DNA of 63,031 nt, from positions 1 to 63,031 of the forward strand of contig JAKOVH010000034.1 in assembly GCA_029782145.1 (NCBI GenBank), given 5' to 3'. Under the pieces are notes generated by a model. The model was not told the origin of the DNA and searched no databases. It saw only the letters and a program-made list of their open reading frames with translations. Within the stretch, counting starts at the first letter, position 1. Every line of letters starts with the position of its first letter. Both the position numbers and the translations under genes were made by a program. Below, piece by piece: positions 35,818 to 43,693 of the stretch. The DNA comes from Actinomycetes bacterium. GTDB lineage: Bacteria; Actinomycetota; Acidimicrobiia; Acidimicrobiales; Acidimicrobilacustridaceae.

Positions 35818-36546
35818 ATGTCGCCCGCCCCTGCCCCGGTCACCTCGGTCCTCGTCGTCGAGGACGAGGACTCCTTCGTCGACGCCCTCACCGTCGGTCT
35901 CACCCGTGAGGGCTTCAAGGTCAGCGTCGCCCGCGACGGCGCCGAGGCCCTCGACGTGTTCGACGACGTCGCCCCCGACCTCGTGCTGCTCGACGTCATG
36001 TTGCCCAAGGTGTCCGGCATCGACGTGTGCCGGGAGCTGCGGAGCCGGTCGAGCGTGCCCATCATCATGGTCACCGCCAAGAGCGCCGAGATCGACACGG
36101 TCGTGGGCCTGGAGGTCGGGGCCGACGACTACGTCACCAAGCCCTACCGCCTGCGCGAGCTGGTGGCCCGGATGCGGGCCGTGCTGCGCCGGCGGCCGGC
36201 CGACGACGCCGCGCTGGCCGTGCCCCTCGGCGAGGACGACGTGGTGGCCGTGGGCGACGTGTCCCTCGACCACCTCCGCCACGAGGTCACCATCCGCGGC
36301 GTCGAGACGCGGCTGCCCCTCAAGGAGTTCGAGCTGCTCGCCCTGCTGCTCGAGAACGCCGGGCGGGTGCTCACCCGCGACCGCCTGATCGACCGGGTGT
36401 GGGGGTCCGACTACGTCGGCGACACCAAGACCCTCGACGTGCACATCAAGCGCCTGCGCTCCAAGGTCGAGCAGGACCCGGCCAACCCGACCCGCATCGT
36501 CACCATCCGGGGCCTGGGCTACAAGTACGAGGTGCCGCGGAGCTGA
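35818..36546 (+). CDS. phoP: Phosphate response regulator (PhoP/RegX3 type)
   Basis: A 242-aa OmpR-family response regulator. The receiver domain has the acidic pair in VVEDED, the phospho-acceptor Asp59 (LVLLDVMLPK), the Thr in MVTAKS and the Lys in YVTKPYRLREL. The winged-helix domain ends with LDVHIKRLRSKVEQDP and IVTIRGLGYKYEV. It begins three bases after the kinase stop. It is the natural candidate to bind the GTTCACC repeats before pstS and ppk1. Confidence 0.94.
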   Translation: MSPAPAPVTSVLVVEDEDSFVDALTVGLTREGFKVSVARDGAEALDVFDDVAPDLVLLDVMLPKVSGIDVCRELRSRSSVPIIMVTAKSAEIDTVVGLEVGADDYVTKPYRLRELVARMRAVLRRRPADDAALAVPLGEDDVVAVGDVSLDHLRHEVTIRGVETRLPLKEFELLALLLENAGRVLTRDRLIDRVWGSDYVGDTKTLDVHIKRLRSKVEQDPANPTRIVTIRGLGYKYEVPRS

Positions 36547-36576
36547 CGCGCCGGTCGGGCCGTCACATCCCCCTCC

Positions 36577-36582
36577 TAGCAT
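36577..36582 (+). promoter_or_regulatory. -10-like TAGCAT deciding the MFS start
   Basis: TAGCAT lies 7 bases before the GTG at 36590 and physically overlaps the in-frame ATG at 36581. If it is the -10 box, that ATG cannot be on the message. Confidence 0.45.
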
Positions 36583-36589
36583 GGGCCGG

Positions 36590-38284
36590 GTGATCCCCCC
36601 GCCCGCTCCCGGCCAGCCGCCCGCCGCGCCGGCCGGGCGCGACCCCCGCCGGCCGTGGGCGCCGTCGCCGTTCATGCGCCTGGCCCGCACCCACGCCGCG
36701 TCGGTGTCGGGCGACGCCCTGTTCGCCATCGGCCTGGCCGGCTCGGTGTTCTTCTCGCTCGACTTCAACTCGGCGCGGTGGCGGGTGGCGCTCTACCTCG
36801 TGCTCACCATCGCCCCGTTCGCCGTGGCCGCCCCGCTGATCGGCCCGGCCATCGACCGGGTGCGGGGCGGGCGGCGCTGGATCATCGTCGGGTCGATGGG
36901 CGCCCGGCTGGTGCTCAGCGTCCTGGTCGTCCGCCACATGCAGAGCCTGCTGTTCTACCCCGAGGCCTTCGGCATGCTCGTGCTGCAGAAGGTGTACTCC
37001 ATCTCCAAGAGCGCGGTGGTGCCCGGCACGGTGCGCAGCGACGAGGAGCTCGTCGAGGCCAACTCCAAGCTCACCGTGCTGTCCGCCCTGGCCGTGGTGG
37101 TGGCCGTGGTGCCGGGCGGCATCCTGCTCAAGCTCGGAGGGGGCGGCTGGAGCGTGGCCCTCGGAGCGGTCGTGTTCGGGGTGGGCACGGTGCTGGCCCT
37201 GCAGCTGCCCCCCACCACGGTGGCCGCCGAGCCGGCCGGCGAGGCCGAGAAGGAGGAGCTGCGCAGCGCCGGCATCGTGCTCGCCTCCTCGGCCATGGCG
37301 GTCATCCGGGGCATCGTCGGGTTCCTCGCCTTCATGCTGGCGTTCGACATCAAGCAGAACGGCGCGCTGTGGGAGCTCGGCATCGTCGCCGGGGCCGCCC
37401 AGCTCGGCTTCTTCCTGGGGGCCGTGGCCGCGCCGAGGGTCCGCAAGCTGGCCACCGAGGAGCACATCCTGGTCGGCGCCCTCGCCATCAGCTGCGTCAC
37501 CGGGCTGGCCACGGCCGCGCTGGGGGGCCTGGTCGGCGCGGCGGTGCTGTCGATGACGATCGGGGCCACCGGCAGCGCGGCCAAGCAGGCCTTCGACGCC
37601 ATCGTGCAGCGCGACGCCCCCGATGCCAACCGGGGCCGGTCGTTCGCCCGCTTCGAGACCCGCTTCCAGCTGTGGTGGGTCCTCGGTGCGCTGGTGCCGA
37701 TCGTGGTGCCCATCCCCGCCGACGTGGGGTTCGCGCTGATCGCGCTGGCCTCGGCGGTCGCCATCGCCTCCTACCTGCTGGGCCAGCGCCGCATCCGCCG
37801 GGGCCAGGTGCCGCCGAAGCGCCCGAGCCTCACCAGCCGGTTGCGCCGACACCGGCCGCCGAGCGTCGACGAGACGCCCGCGCCCGCCGACGCCGGGTCG
37901 GGTGCCGGCCCGGCGCGGCCGGCGACCACCGCACACCGGGCCCCGATCGGCCCCTCCGATCCCACCGTGGTGGTCGACGACCCCACGGTCGTGGCGGCCG
38001 ACGCCACCGTGGCCGCACCGCCCGGGCCGGCGACGCCACCGCCAGCCCCGGCCGCCACACCACCCCCGCCGCCCGACCCGGCCCGGCGCTGGATGCCCAC
38101 CGGCGCGCCCACGGCTGCGCCGGCCCCACCCACCCCCACGCCGACGTCGACGCCGACGCCGGCGCCACCACCACCGCCCTCGGCCCGGCCGGGCGAGCCC
38201 GCCCACCGGCGCCACGGCCTGCTCTTCGACCCCGAGGCGTGGGACGACGCGCCCCCGCCGCCCCCCGGACCTCCGGAGGGCTGA
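36590..38284 (+). CDS. MFS-like transporter with long proline-rich tail
   Basis: A 564-aa membrane protein (GTG at 36590). About ten to twelve hydrophobic segments run from residue 40 to 400, including ALYLVLTIAPFAVAAPLIGPAIDRVRGGRR, which resembles the MFS loop 2-3 motif, and FARFETRFQLWWVLGALVPIV. The last ~165 residues are disordered Pro/Ala/Thr-rich sequence ending in a short acidic motif (LFDPEAWDDAPPPPP). Homologues are unassigned actinobacterial MFS proteins; the substrate is unknown. It runs to within six bases of the convergent DUF2342-like gene. Confidence 0.75.
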   Translation: MIPPPAPGQPPAAPAGRDPRRPWAPSPFMRLARTHAASVSGDALFAIGLAGSVFFSLDFNSARWRVALYLVLTIAPFAVAAPLIGPAIDRVRGGRRWIIVGSMGARLVLSVLVVRHMQSLLFYPEAFGMLVLQKVYSISKSAVVPGTVRSDEELVEANSKLTVLSALAVVVAVVPGGILLKLGGGGWSVALGAVVFGVGTVLALQLPPTTVAAEPAGEAEKEELRSAGIVLASSAMAVIRGIVGFLAFMLAFDIKQNGALWELGIVAGAAQLGFFLGAVAAPRVRKLATEEHILVGALAISCVTGLATAALGGLVGAAVLSMTIGATGSAAKQAFDAIVQRDAPDANRGRSFARFETRFQLWWVLGALVPIVVPIPADVGFALIALASAVAIASYLLGQRRIRRGQVPPKRPSLTSRLRRHRPPSVDETPAPADAGSGAGPARPATTAHRAPIGPSDPTVVVDDPTVVAADATVAAPPGPATPPPAPAATPPPPPDPARRWMPTGAPTAAPAPPTPTPTSTPTPAPPPPPSARPGEPAHRRHGLLFDPEAWDDAPPPPPGPPEG

Positions 38285-38290
38285 GCGCCG

Positions 38291-39502
38291 TCAGTCCTGC
38301 GGGAGCTCGATGCGGGCGAGCCACAGGCCCGGAGCGTCGAGCTCGGCGGGCGTCGGCAGCGTGCGATCGGACTCCCACAGCCGGGCCAGGCCGTCCTCGC
38401 CGGCGCGCTCGAGCACGCCGGCCACGAAGTTGGTGCCTCGGTCGTAGGCCGCCTGGGTGAGCTCGAGCCCGAACAGGCGCTCGACGAAGCGGTCGGACGG
38501 GTCGGCCTCGACCCTTCGCCGGCGAACGGCTTCGGCGAGCATGCCGTAGTTCTGCAGCAGCGGCTGGCCGGCGCGGTCGACGACGTGGTCGACGTAGCCG
38601 GCGATGGCGGCCACCAGGGCCTCGAAGCCGGGCAGCAGCTCTCGCTGGGCCGGTGACTGGATCGCGCCGAGCAGCAGCTGGGGGTCGCCGAACAGCGACT
38701 GGAGCCCGCCGAGCGAGCCGGGGTCGGAGATGTCGAGCTCGCCGAGGCGTTCCTCGAGCGCGCTGGCGTCGGGCTCGAAGCCCGAGACGTAGCGCCGCAG
38801 GAGGTCGTCGAGGCGCTCCCTGACGTGGGGCAACCGCAGCACGGTGTGCACGGCGACCTCCTGCAGGCAGATCCACAGGCGCAGGTCGTCGGCGGGGATG
38901 CTCCACTCGGTGCCGAACTCGTCGAGGTTGGCGGGGACCACCATGAGCTGGTCCGAGGGCGGCCGGGGGATCGGCAGGTCGTACTGGCCGAACGAGCGCC
39001 GGGCGAGGTGGCCGACCATGGAGCCCGCCGTCATGCCCAGCATCATCGGCCCCATCATCTGCAGCAGCGGCCCCATGAAGCCGAGGGGGTCGCCGGGGTC
39101 GGCCGCGGGTGGTGGCGGGCCCGGCTGCTCGCCGAGGGCGCCGGCGAGGCGCTCGAACAGCGGGCGCCAGGCGTCGAGCGTGGCGGTGGCCCACTGGCCG
39201 CGCGTGACGGGCACGATGGAGATGCCGCCTCCGCTGGTGCTGGCCGGCAGGCCGGTGGCGGTGCCGACGTGCAGCTCGGCCACCCGGGCGAGGGGCTCGA
39301 TGCGCATGCGCTCCATCGGGTCGACGTTGGGCTCCTGGCCGCCGTCGGTCGCCACCGCCAGCGCGAGCTGGCGGGCGGCGTCCCATCCCACCGGGCCCTG
39401 CTGCTGGAACAGCCGGGCCAGGTCCCCGAAGAGGGGCATGCCCCGGAACGGGTCGTCGGACGGGTCGTCGCCGGGGCGGAACTCGGGAGGTTCGGGGCTC
39501 AC
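38291..39502 (-). CDS. DUF2342-type putative zinc metalloprotease, incomplete HExxH
   Basis: A 403-aa protein resembling the actinobacterial DUF2342 / putative hydrolase family, whose members have a predicted HExxH metalloprotease core. Recognisable parts are GPVGWDAARQLA, the Met/Gly-rich hinge PLLQMMGPMMLGMTAGSMVGHLARRSFGQYDLPIPR, VVPANLDEFG and the motif helix LWICLQEVAVHTVLRL. At the expected HExxH the first residue is Gln (QEVAVH), so metal binding may be altered or lost. The GTG start is 6 bases after a -10-like TAGCCT. The family is fairly sure; enzymatic activity is doubtful. Confidence 0.7.
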   Translation of the reverse strand: MSPEPPEFRPGDDPSDDPFRGMPLFGDLARLFQQQGPVGWDAARQLALAVATDGGQEPNVDPMERMRIEPLARVAELHVGTATGLPASTSGGGISIVPVTRGQWATATLDAWRPLFERLAGALGEQPGPPPPAADPGDPLGFMGPLLQMMGPMMLGMTAGSMVGHLARRSFGQYDLPIPRPPSDQLMVVPANLDEFGTEWSIPADDLRLWICLQEVAVHTVLRLPHVRERLDDLLRRYVSGFEPDASALEERLGELDISDPGSLGGLQSLFGDPQLLLGAIQSPAQRELLPGFEALVAAIAGYVDHVVDRAGQPLLQNYGMLAEAVRRRRVEADPSDRFVERLFGLELTQAAYDRGTNFVAGVLERAGEDGLARLWESDRTLPTPAELDAPGLWLARIELPQD

Positions 39503-39508
39503 AGGGTC

Positions 39509-39514
39509 AGGCTA
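39509..39514 (-). promoter_or_regulatory. -10-like TAGCCT for the DUF2342 gene
   Basis: TAGCCT (minus strand) is 6 bases before the GTG at 39502, with no ribosome-binding site. Confidence 0.4.
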
Positions 39515-39573
39515 GGCCGCGCTCGTCGGGCCCCGACCTCGCGAGGCCGCCGTCGCGGGCAAGATGGCGGGGA

Positions 39574-40650
39574 GTGGGTGAGATCGTCGTGGTGACGGGG
39601 GCCGATGGTGCGGTGGGGCGGCGGGTGGTGGCGGCCGCCCTCGCCGAGCCGGGCGTCGAGCGGGTCGTGGCCGTGGGCTCGGCCCGGGGCACGCACCCCG
39701 CAGCGCGCCGCCGCGGGCCGAGGGGCGCCGAGCTGGTCGCCGCCCCCTTCGAGCTCGACGACCCTCGCCTCGTCCGGCACGTGCGGGGAGCGACCCGGCT
39801 CGTCCACCTCGGGGCGCGCCGGGGCCTCGACCTCGACGGCACCGGCGGCGCCGACATCGACCTGCTCGGCACCCGCTCGCTGCTCGCCGTGCTCGGCCAG
39901 GTGGCGGCGGTGCGCACGGTGGTCGTGCTGTCCTCGGCGCTGGTCTACGGCGCCCGCACCGACAACCCGGTGCCGCTCACCGAGGAGGCACCGGTCCGAC
40001 CCAACCCGTCGATCCCCGCGGCGCTGGAGCGGGTGCAGCTGGAGTCGATGCTGGCCGGTTGGGCGGCCGAACGAGGGGCGACCTGCGCCGTGGCCCGGCC
40101 GTGCGTCGTGGTGGGGCCGGAGAACGGGCGCTGGCTGGCCCGTTCGCCGTGGTCGACGGCGGGTCTGCAGGTGAGCGGGGCCGACGCGCCCGTGCAGTTC
40201 CTGCACGTCGACGACCTCACCGCCGCGCTCACCACCTTGTGCCGGCTCCGGTTCGACGGGCCCGTGAACGTGGCGCCCGACGGATGGCTCACCGCCGAGC
40301 AGGTCAGGGCGCTCAAGGGCCCCACCGCCCGCGTCAAGGTGCGGCGCACGTCGGCGCTGCGCCTGGCCCGGTGGGGCGCTCGCCTGGGCCTGGCCCCCGG
40401 TGACCCGGCGACGCTCGTCGCCGCCTCGGCCCCGTGGGTGGTGGCCAACGACCGCCTGCGCCGCCTCGGCTGGGAGCCGGCGTTCAGCAACGAGGAGGCC
40501 TACGTCGACGCCGACCGGGGCGGCCCGTGGGCCCGCCTCACGCCCCGCCACCGCCAGGAGCTCGCCCTCGGCGGCGCGGCGGTGGCGCTCCTGGCCGCGG
40601 TGGGCGCGGCGGCGTGGCTGGTGCGGCGTCGGCTCAGGCGCGGCTCGTGA
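39574..40650 (+). CDS. NAD-dependent epimerase-like protein with C-terminal membrane helix
   Basis: A 358-aa extended-SDR-like protein. The N-terminal Rossmann motif TGADGAVG is intact, followed by VVLSSALVYG (the usual active-site strand). The expected Y-x-x-x-K is absent: where a PYAASK-type helix should be, the sequence is NPSIPAALERVQLES. The C-terminus adds a membrane helix (LALGGAAVALLAAVGAAAWLV) and basic RRRLRRGS. It is probably a membrane-anchored dinucleotide-binding protein with altered or no catalysis. GTG start. Its last 17 bases overlap the convergent HtrA-like gene. Confidence 0.78.
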   Translation: MGEIVVVTGADGAVGRRVVAAALAEPGVERVVAVGSARGTHPAARRRGPRGAELVAAPFELDDPRLVRHVRGATRLVHLGARRGLDLDGTGGADIDLLGTRSLLAVLGQVAAVRTVVVLSSALVYGARTDNPVPLTEEAPVRPNPSIPAALERVQLESMLAGWAAERGATCAVARPCVVVGPENGRWLARSPWSTAGLQVSGADAPVQFLHVDDLTAALTTLCRLRFDGPVNVAPDGWLTAEQVRALKGPTARVKVRRTSALRLARWGARLGLAPGDPATLVAASAPWVVANDRLRRLGWEPAFSNEEAYVDADRGGPWARLTPRHRQELALGGAAVALLAAVGAAAWLVRRRLRRGS

Positions 40651-41905
40651 GCGTCACGTCGGCCGTGAGCTGGGCGCCGTCGCGCAGGTAGGTCACCGTC
40701 ACCGCGTCGCCGTCGTGGTGGGTGCGCAGCGCCACGACCAGCGACGACATGGAGGTCACCTGCACGCCGTCGACGGCGAGCACGACGTCGCCCTCGCGCA
40801 GCCCGGCGCTGGCCGCGGGCCCGTCGGCCACGACCCGGGTGAGCGTGGCGCCCGACCGGCCGATGGTGGCGGCCGTCGCCGGGTCGAGGTCGTCGCCGAG
40901 CACCCCCAGCCAGGTGTGGCGCACCGTGCCGGTGGCGATGATCTCGTCGGCCACCTGGGCGGCGTAGTCGATCGGCGTGGCGTAGAGGGTCGACGTGCCG
41001 GCGGGCGCGCTGGTGGTCGAGGTGCTCGACTCGTTGGTCGCCGTCGGGGTGTACCGGGCCGCGGGGGCGGGCTGGCGGGCGGTGGCCAGGCCGAGCACGG
41101 CGCCCTCCTCGCTGCACAGCACGGCGCCGCCGGAGCTCGGCGTCATCTCGAGCGACGCCTGGATCATGTCGTGGAGGCTCCCGCCGTCGGTGGTGTCCAG
41201 GCGCAGGCCGAGGGCGCTGACGTGGCCGGCGGCAACGGATGCGGTGCTGGCGCCGGGCTGGCGCTCGAGGGCGACGGCCGGGGTGCCGGCCTGCATGCCC
41301 GCCAGGCGGCCGATCACCGCGACGGGCATGCCGTTGCGGTCGACGTCGACCACGGCGATGTCGCTCGTGGTGTCGACGCCGACGACGGTGCCGGGCAGCA
41401 CGGTGCCGTCGGCGGTGGTGACGTTGACCGAGGTGGCACCCTCGACGGCGTCGGCGGTGGTGAGCAGGTGGCCGTCGGAGCGGAACACCACGCCGGTGGC
41501 GGTGACGGCGCCGGAGGGGCGGCTGGCGTCGATGCGGACCAGGGCCGGCCCGACGGTGCTGGCCACGTGCGCCTCGCCGGCGTCGCCGCCCGACAGGTCG
41601 GTCTCGACCTGCTCCACCACGGTGCGGACCCGCGAACGGTCGAAGGTGCCGGTCACCGACAGCACGGCGAGCGTGGCGGCGACCCCGACGAGCAGCGAGG
41701 CGGCGGCCACGGACCAGGCCCGCGGCGCCCCGACCGGCAGCGCCCGTTCGGCGCGGGAGGCCTCGCCGGAGCCCTGGCCCACCACGTCTCCGCGGGCCGT
41801 GCGCCGGGCGGCCGCCACCTCCGACGGGTGCCGCCAGAGCCTGTCGTCGGGGTGGAGCGGAGGGACGAACCCGTGGTCGTCGTCGGGGTCGTCGGGGACC
41901 GGCAT
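40634..41905 (-). CDS. HtrA/DegP-like trypsin-PDZ membrane protein, catalytic His missing
   Basis: A 423-aa protein: cytosolic N-terminus (about 60 aa), one membrane helix (AWSVAAASLLVGVAATLAVL), a trypsin-like domain, a Ser/Thr-rich spacer and a C-terminal PDZ domain (WLGVLGDDLDP to VVADGPAASAGLREGDVVLAVDG). In the protease core the Asp region (TTSDIAVVDVD) and Ser region (MTPSSGGAVL) are present, but the His motif T-N-A-H-V reads TTADAV, with Asp in place of His. It is likely a catalytically dead scaffold or sensor. The ATG at 41905 is 8 bases after a -10-like box. Confidence 0.82.
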   Translation of the reverse strand: MPVPDDPDDDHGFVPPLHPDDRLWRHPSEVAAARRTARGDVVGQGSGEASRAERALPVGAPRAWSVAAASLLVGVAATLAVLSVTGTFDRSRVRTVVEQVETDLSGGDAGEAHVASTVGPALVRIDASRPSGAVTATGVVFRSDGHLLTTADAVEGATSVNVTTADGTVLPGTVVGVDTTSDIAVVDVDRNGMPVAVIGRLAGMQAGTPAVALERQPGASTASVAAGHVSALGLRLDTTDGGSLHDMIQASLEMTPSSGGAVLCSEEGAVLGLATARQPAPAARYTPTATNESSTSTTSAPAGTSTLYATPIDYAAQVADEIIATGTVRHTWLGVLGDDLDPATAATIGRSGATLTRVVADGPAASAGLREGDVVLAVDGVQVTSMSSLVVALRTHHDGDAVTVTYLRDGAQLTADVTLTSRA

Positions 41906-41913
41906 GGGCGCGC

Positions 41914-41919
41914 AGGGTA
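41914..41919 (-). promoter_or_regulatory. -10-like TACCCT for the HtrA-like gene
   Basis: TACCCT (minus strand) is 8 bases before the ATG at 41905. The divergent moaE promoter box lies 35 bases away. Confidence 0.4.
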
Positions 41920-41954
41920 GTCACGGCCCCCGCGATCGTGGCCGCGCCCCCCAC

Positions 41955-41960
41955 TACGAT
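41955..41960 (+). promoter_or_regulatory. -10-like TACGAT for moaE
   Basis: TACGAT is 8 bases before the GTG at 41969. Confidence 0.4.
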
Positions 41961-41968
41961 GAGGGCCC

Positions 41969-42451
41969 GTGAGCCTCTCCCCGCCCTCCGCCGACGACTG
42001 GGTCGCGCTCACCGAGGCGCCCCTCGACGTGCAGCTGGCGGCCGACTGGGTGGCGGTCCCCGACTGCGGCGCCGTGGTGGTGTTCAGTGGTCTGGTACGG
42101 GACCACGCGGAGGGCACGACGGGGGTGACCCACATCGACTACGAGGCCTACGCCGAGCAGGTGCTGCCGCGCCTCGGTGACATCGCGGCCGAGGCGCGCC
42201 GCCGCTGGCCGGAGCTCGGCCGCGTCGTGCTGTGGCACCGCGAGGGTCGGGTCGAGCTGAGCGAGTCGTCGGTCGTGGTGGCCGTGTCGACCCCCCACCG
42301 GGCGGAGGCCTTCGCCGCCGTGCAGTTCGGCATCGACACGCTCAAGGCCACCGTGCCGATCTGGAAGAAGGAGTTCTGGGACGGCGGGGCGGAGTGGGCC
42401 CGGGCCAGCCAGCACATCACCGAGGTGCCCACGTCGGAGACGGCGTCGTGA
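41969..42451 (+). CDS. moaE: Molybdopterin synthase catalytic subunit MoaE
   Basis: Transfers sulfur from MoaD thiocarboxylate to precursor Z in molybdenum cofactor synthesis; 160 aa, cytosolic. Family blocks are CGAVVVFSGLVRDHAEG, ThIDYEAYAEQV, VVLWHREGRVELSESSVVVAVSTPHRAEAFAAV and the catalytic-lysine segment TLKATVPIWKKEFW. The N-terminus is slightly extended. No moaD, moaA or other cofactor gene is nearby. Its GTG start fits a leaderless promoter, and its stop overlaps the next small gene by four bases. Confidence 0.93.
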   Translation: MSLSPPSADDWVALTEAPLDVQLAADWVAVPDCGAVVVFSGLVRDHAEGTTGVTHIDYEAYAEQVLPRLGDIAAEARRRWPELGRVVLWHREGRVELSESSVVVAVSTPHRAEAFAAVQFGIDTLKATVPIWKKEFWDGGAEWARASQHITEVPTSETAS

Positions 42452-42690
42452 GCGGCCTGGCGTTCCTCCTCATCGTCGTGGTGGTGACCGTGGTCGGGTC
42501 GCTGATCGTGTGGGTGCGGCACCGCAAGCCGACCCACTTCATGTCGAGCGTCGACGACTTCCAGCGCGAGATGCAGGCGCTCAGCCGCTCGCCGGGCACC
42601 ACGGCCAAGGGCCCGGTCGGCCCCCGTCCGCGTCGCTCCGGGCGCATCGGGCCACGGCCCGAGCGCCGCCCCCGTGACGGAGGGCGGTAG
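42448..42690 (+). CDS. Small single-helix membrane protein
   Basis: An 80-aa protein with one N-terminal membrane helix (GLAFLLIVVVVTVVGSLIVWV), a short basic loop RHRKPTHF, a helical patch MSSVDDFQREMQALSR and a very basic Arg/Pro/Gly tail. GTG start overlapping the moaE stop; MreB follows two bases later. It is a likely membrane-anchored cytosolic-tail protein; link to MreB is suggested only by position. Family not recognised. Confidence 0.72.
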   Translation: MSGLAFLLIVVVVTVVGSLIVWVRHRKPTHFMSSVDDFQREMQALSRSPGTTAKGPVGPRPRRSGRIGPRPERRPRDGGR

Positions 42691-42692
42691 CC

Positions 42693-43688
42693 CTGGCCCG
42701 CGACCTCGCCATCGACCTCGGCACCGCCAACACCCTCGTGTACGTCCGCGGGGAGGGCATCGTGCTCAACGAGCCCTCCGTCATCGCGCTCAACAGCCGC
42801 ACCCAGGACGTGCTGGCCATGGGCCACGAGGCGTGGCAGATGATCGGGCGCACCCCGAGCTACATCGTCGCCGTCCGCCCACTGCGCAAGGGCGCCATCA
42901 CCGACTTCGAGGTGACCCAGCGGATGATCCGGCTCCTGTTGCAGCGGGTCGGGGTCAACCGCTTCAACCGGCCCCGTGTCGTGATCTGCGTGCCGTCGGC
43001 CATCACCGCGGTCGAGCAGCGCGCCGTCACCGAGGCGGCCCGCCGGGCGGGGGCGGCGGAGGCCCACCTGATCGAGCAGCCCATGGCCGCGGCCATCGGC
43101 GCCGGCCTGCCCATCAACGAGCCGCTCGGCAACATGGTCGTCGACATCGGCGGCGGCACGTCGGAGGTGGCCCTCATCTCCCTCGGCGGCGTGGTCGCCC
43201 TCGAGGCGGTGCGGGTCGGCAGCTTCGACATCGACGCCGCCATCCAGACCTACATCCGTCGGGAGTACGGCATCGCGGTGGGCGAGCGCACGGCCGAGGA
43301 GATCAAGGTCACCATCGGCTCGGCGTGGCCCACCGACAACGAGTACGCCGCCGAGGTCCGCGGCCGCGAGCTCATGAGCGGCCTGCCCAAGACGGTGATC
43401 CTCACCGCCGAGGAGGTGCGCGAGGCGATCGACGAGCCGGTGTCGGCGATGGTCGACGCCGTGGTGGCCTGCCTCGGCCAGGCGCCGCCCGAGCTGGCCC
43501 AGGACCTCATCGAGCAGGGCATCTACCTGGTGGGCGGCGGCGGCATGCTGCGGGGCCTCGACCTGCGCATCGAGTCCGAGACCGAGGTGCCGGTGCACCT
43601 CGTCGACGCGCCGCTCGAGTCGGTCGTGCTCGGCGCCGGGCACTGCATCGAGTCCTTCGACGCCCTCAAGGTCATGTTCATGGAGTGA
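42693..43688 (+). CDS. mreB: MreB actin-like protein, apparent CTG start
   Basis: Bacterial actin homologue that guides cell-wall synthesis, 331 aa. The phosphate-1 loop IDLGTANTLVYVRGEGIVLNEPS is at the extreme N-terminus; connect and phosphate-2 regions (MVVDIGGGTSEVALISLGG) and the adenosine motif GIYLVGGGGMLRGLD follow. An in-frame TGA at 42675 limits the N-terminus. The only start that keeps the phosphate-1 loop is the CTG at 42693, with GGAGGG 8 bases upstream; a GTG at 42735 would delete it. No mreC, mreD, pbpA or rodA follows; the next gene is convergent. Identity is firm, the start is inferred. Confidence 0.9.
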   Translation: MARDLAIDLGTANTLVYVRGEGIVLNEPSVIALNSRTQDVLAMGHEAWQMIGRTPSYIVAVRPLRKGAITDFEVTQRMIRLLLQRVGVNRFNRPRVVICVPSAITAVEQRAVTEAARRAGAAEAHLIEQPMAAAIGAGLPINEPLGNMVVDIGGGTSEVALISLGGVVALEAVRVGSFDIDAAIQTYIRREYGIAVGERTAEEIKVTIGSAWPTDNEYAAEVRGRELMSGLPKTVILTAEEVREAIDEPVSAMVDAVVACLGQAPPELAQDLIEQGIYLVGGGGMLRGLDLRIESETEVPVHLVDAPLESVVLGAGHCIESFDALKVMFME

Positions 43689-43693
43689 GCCGG

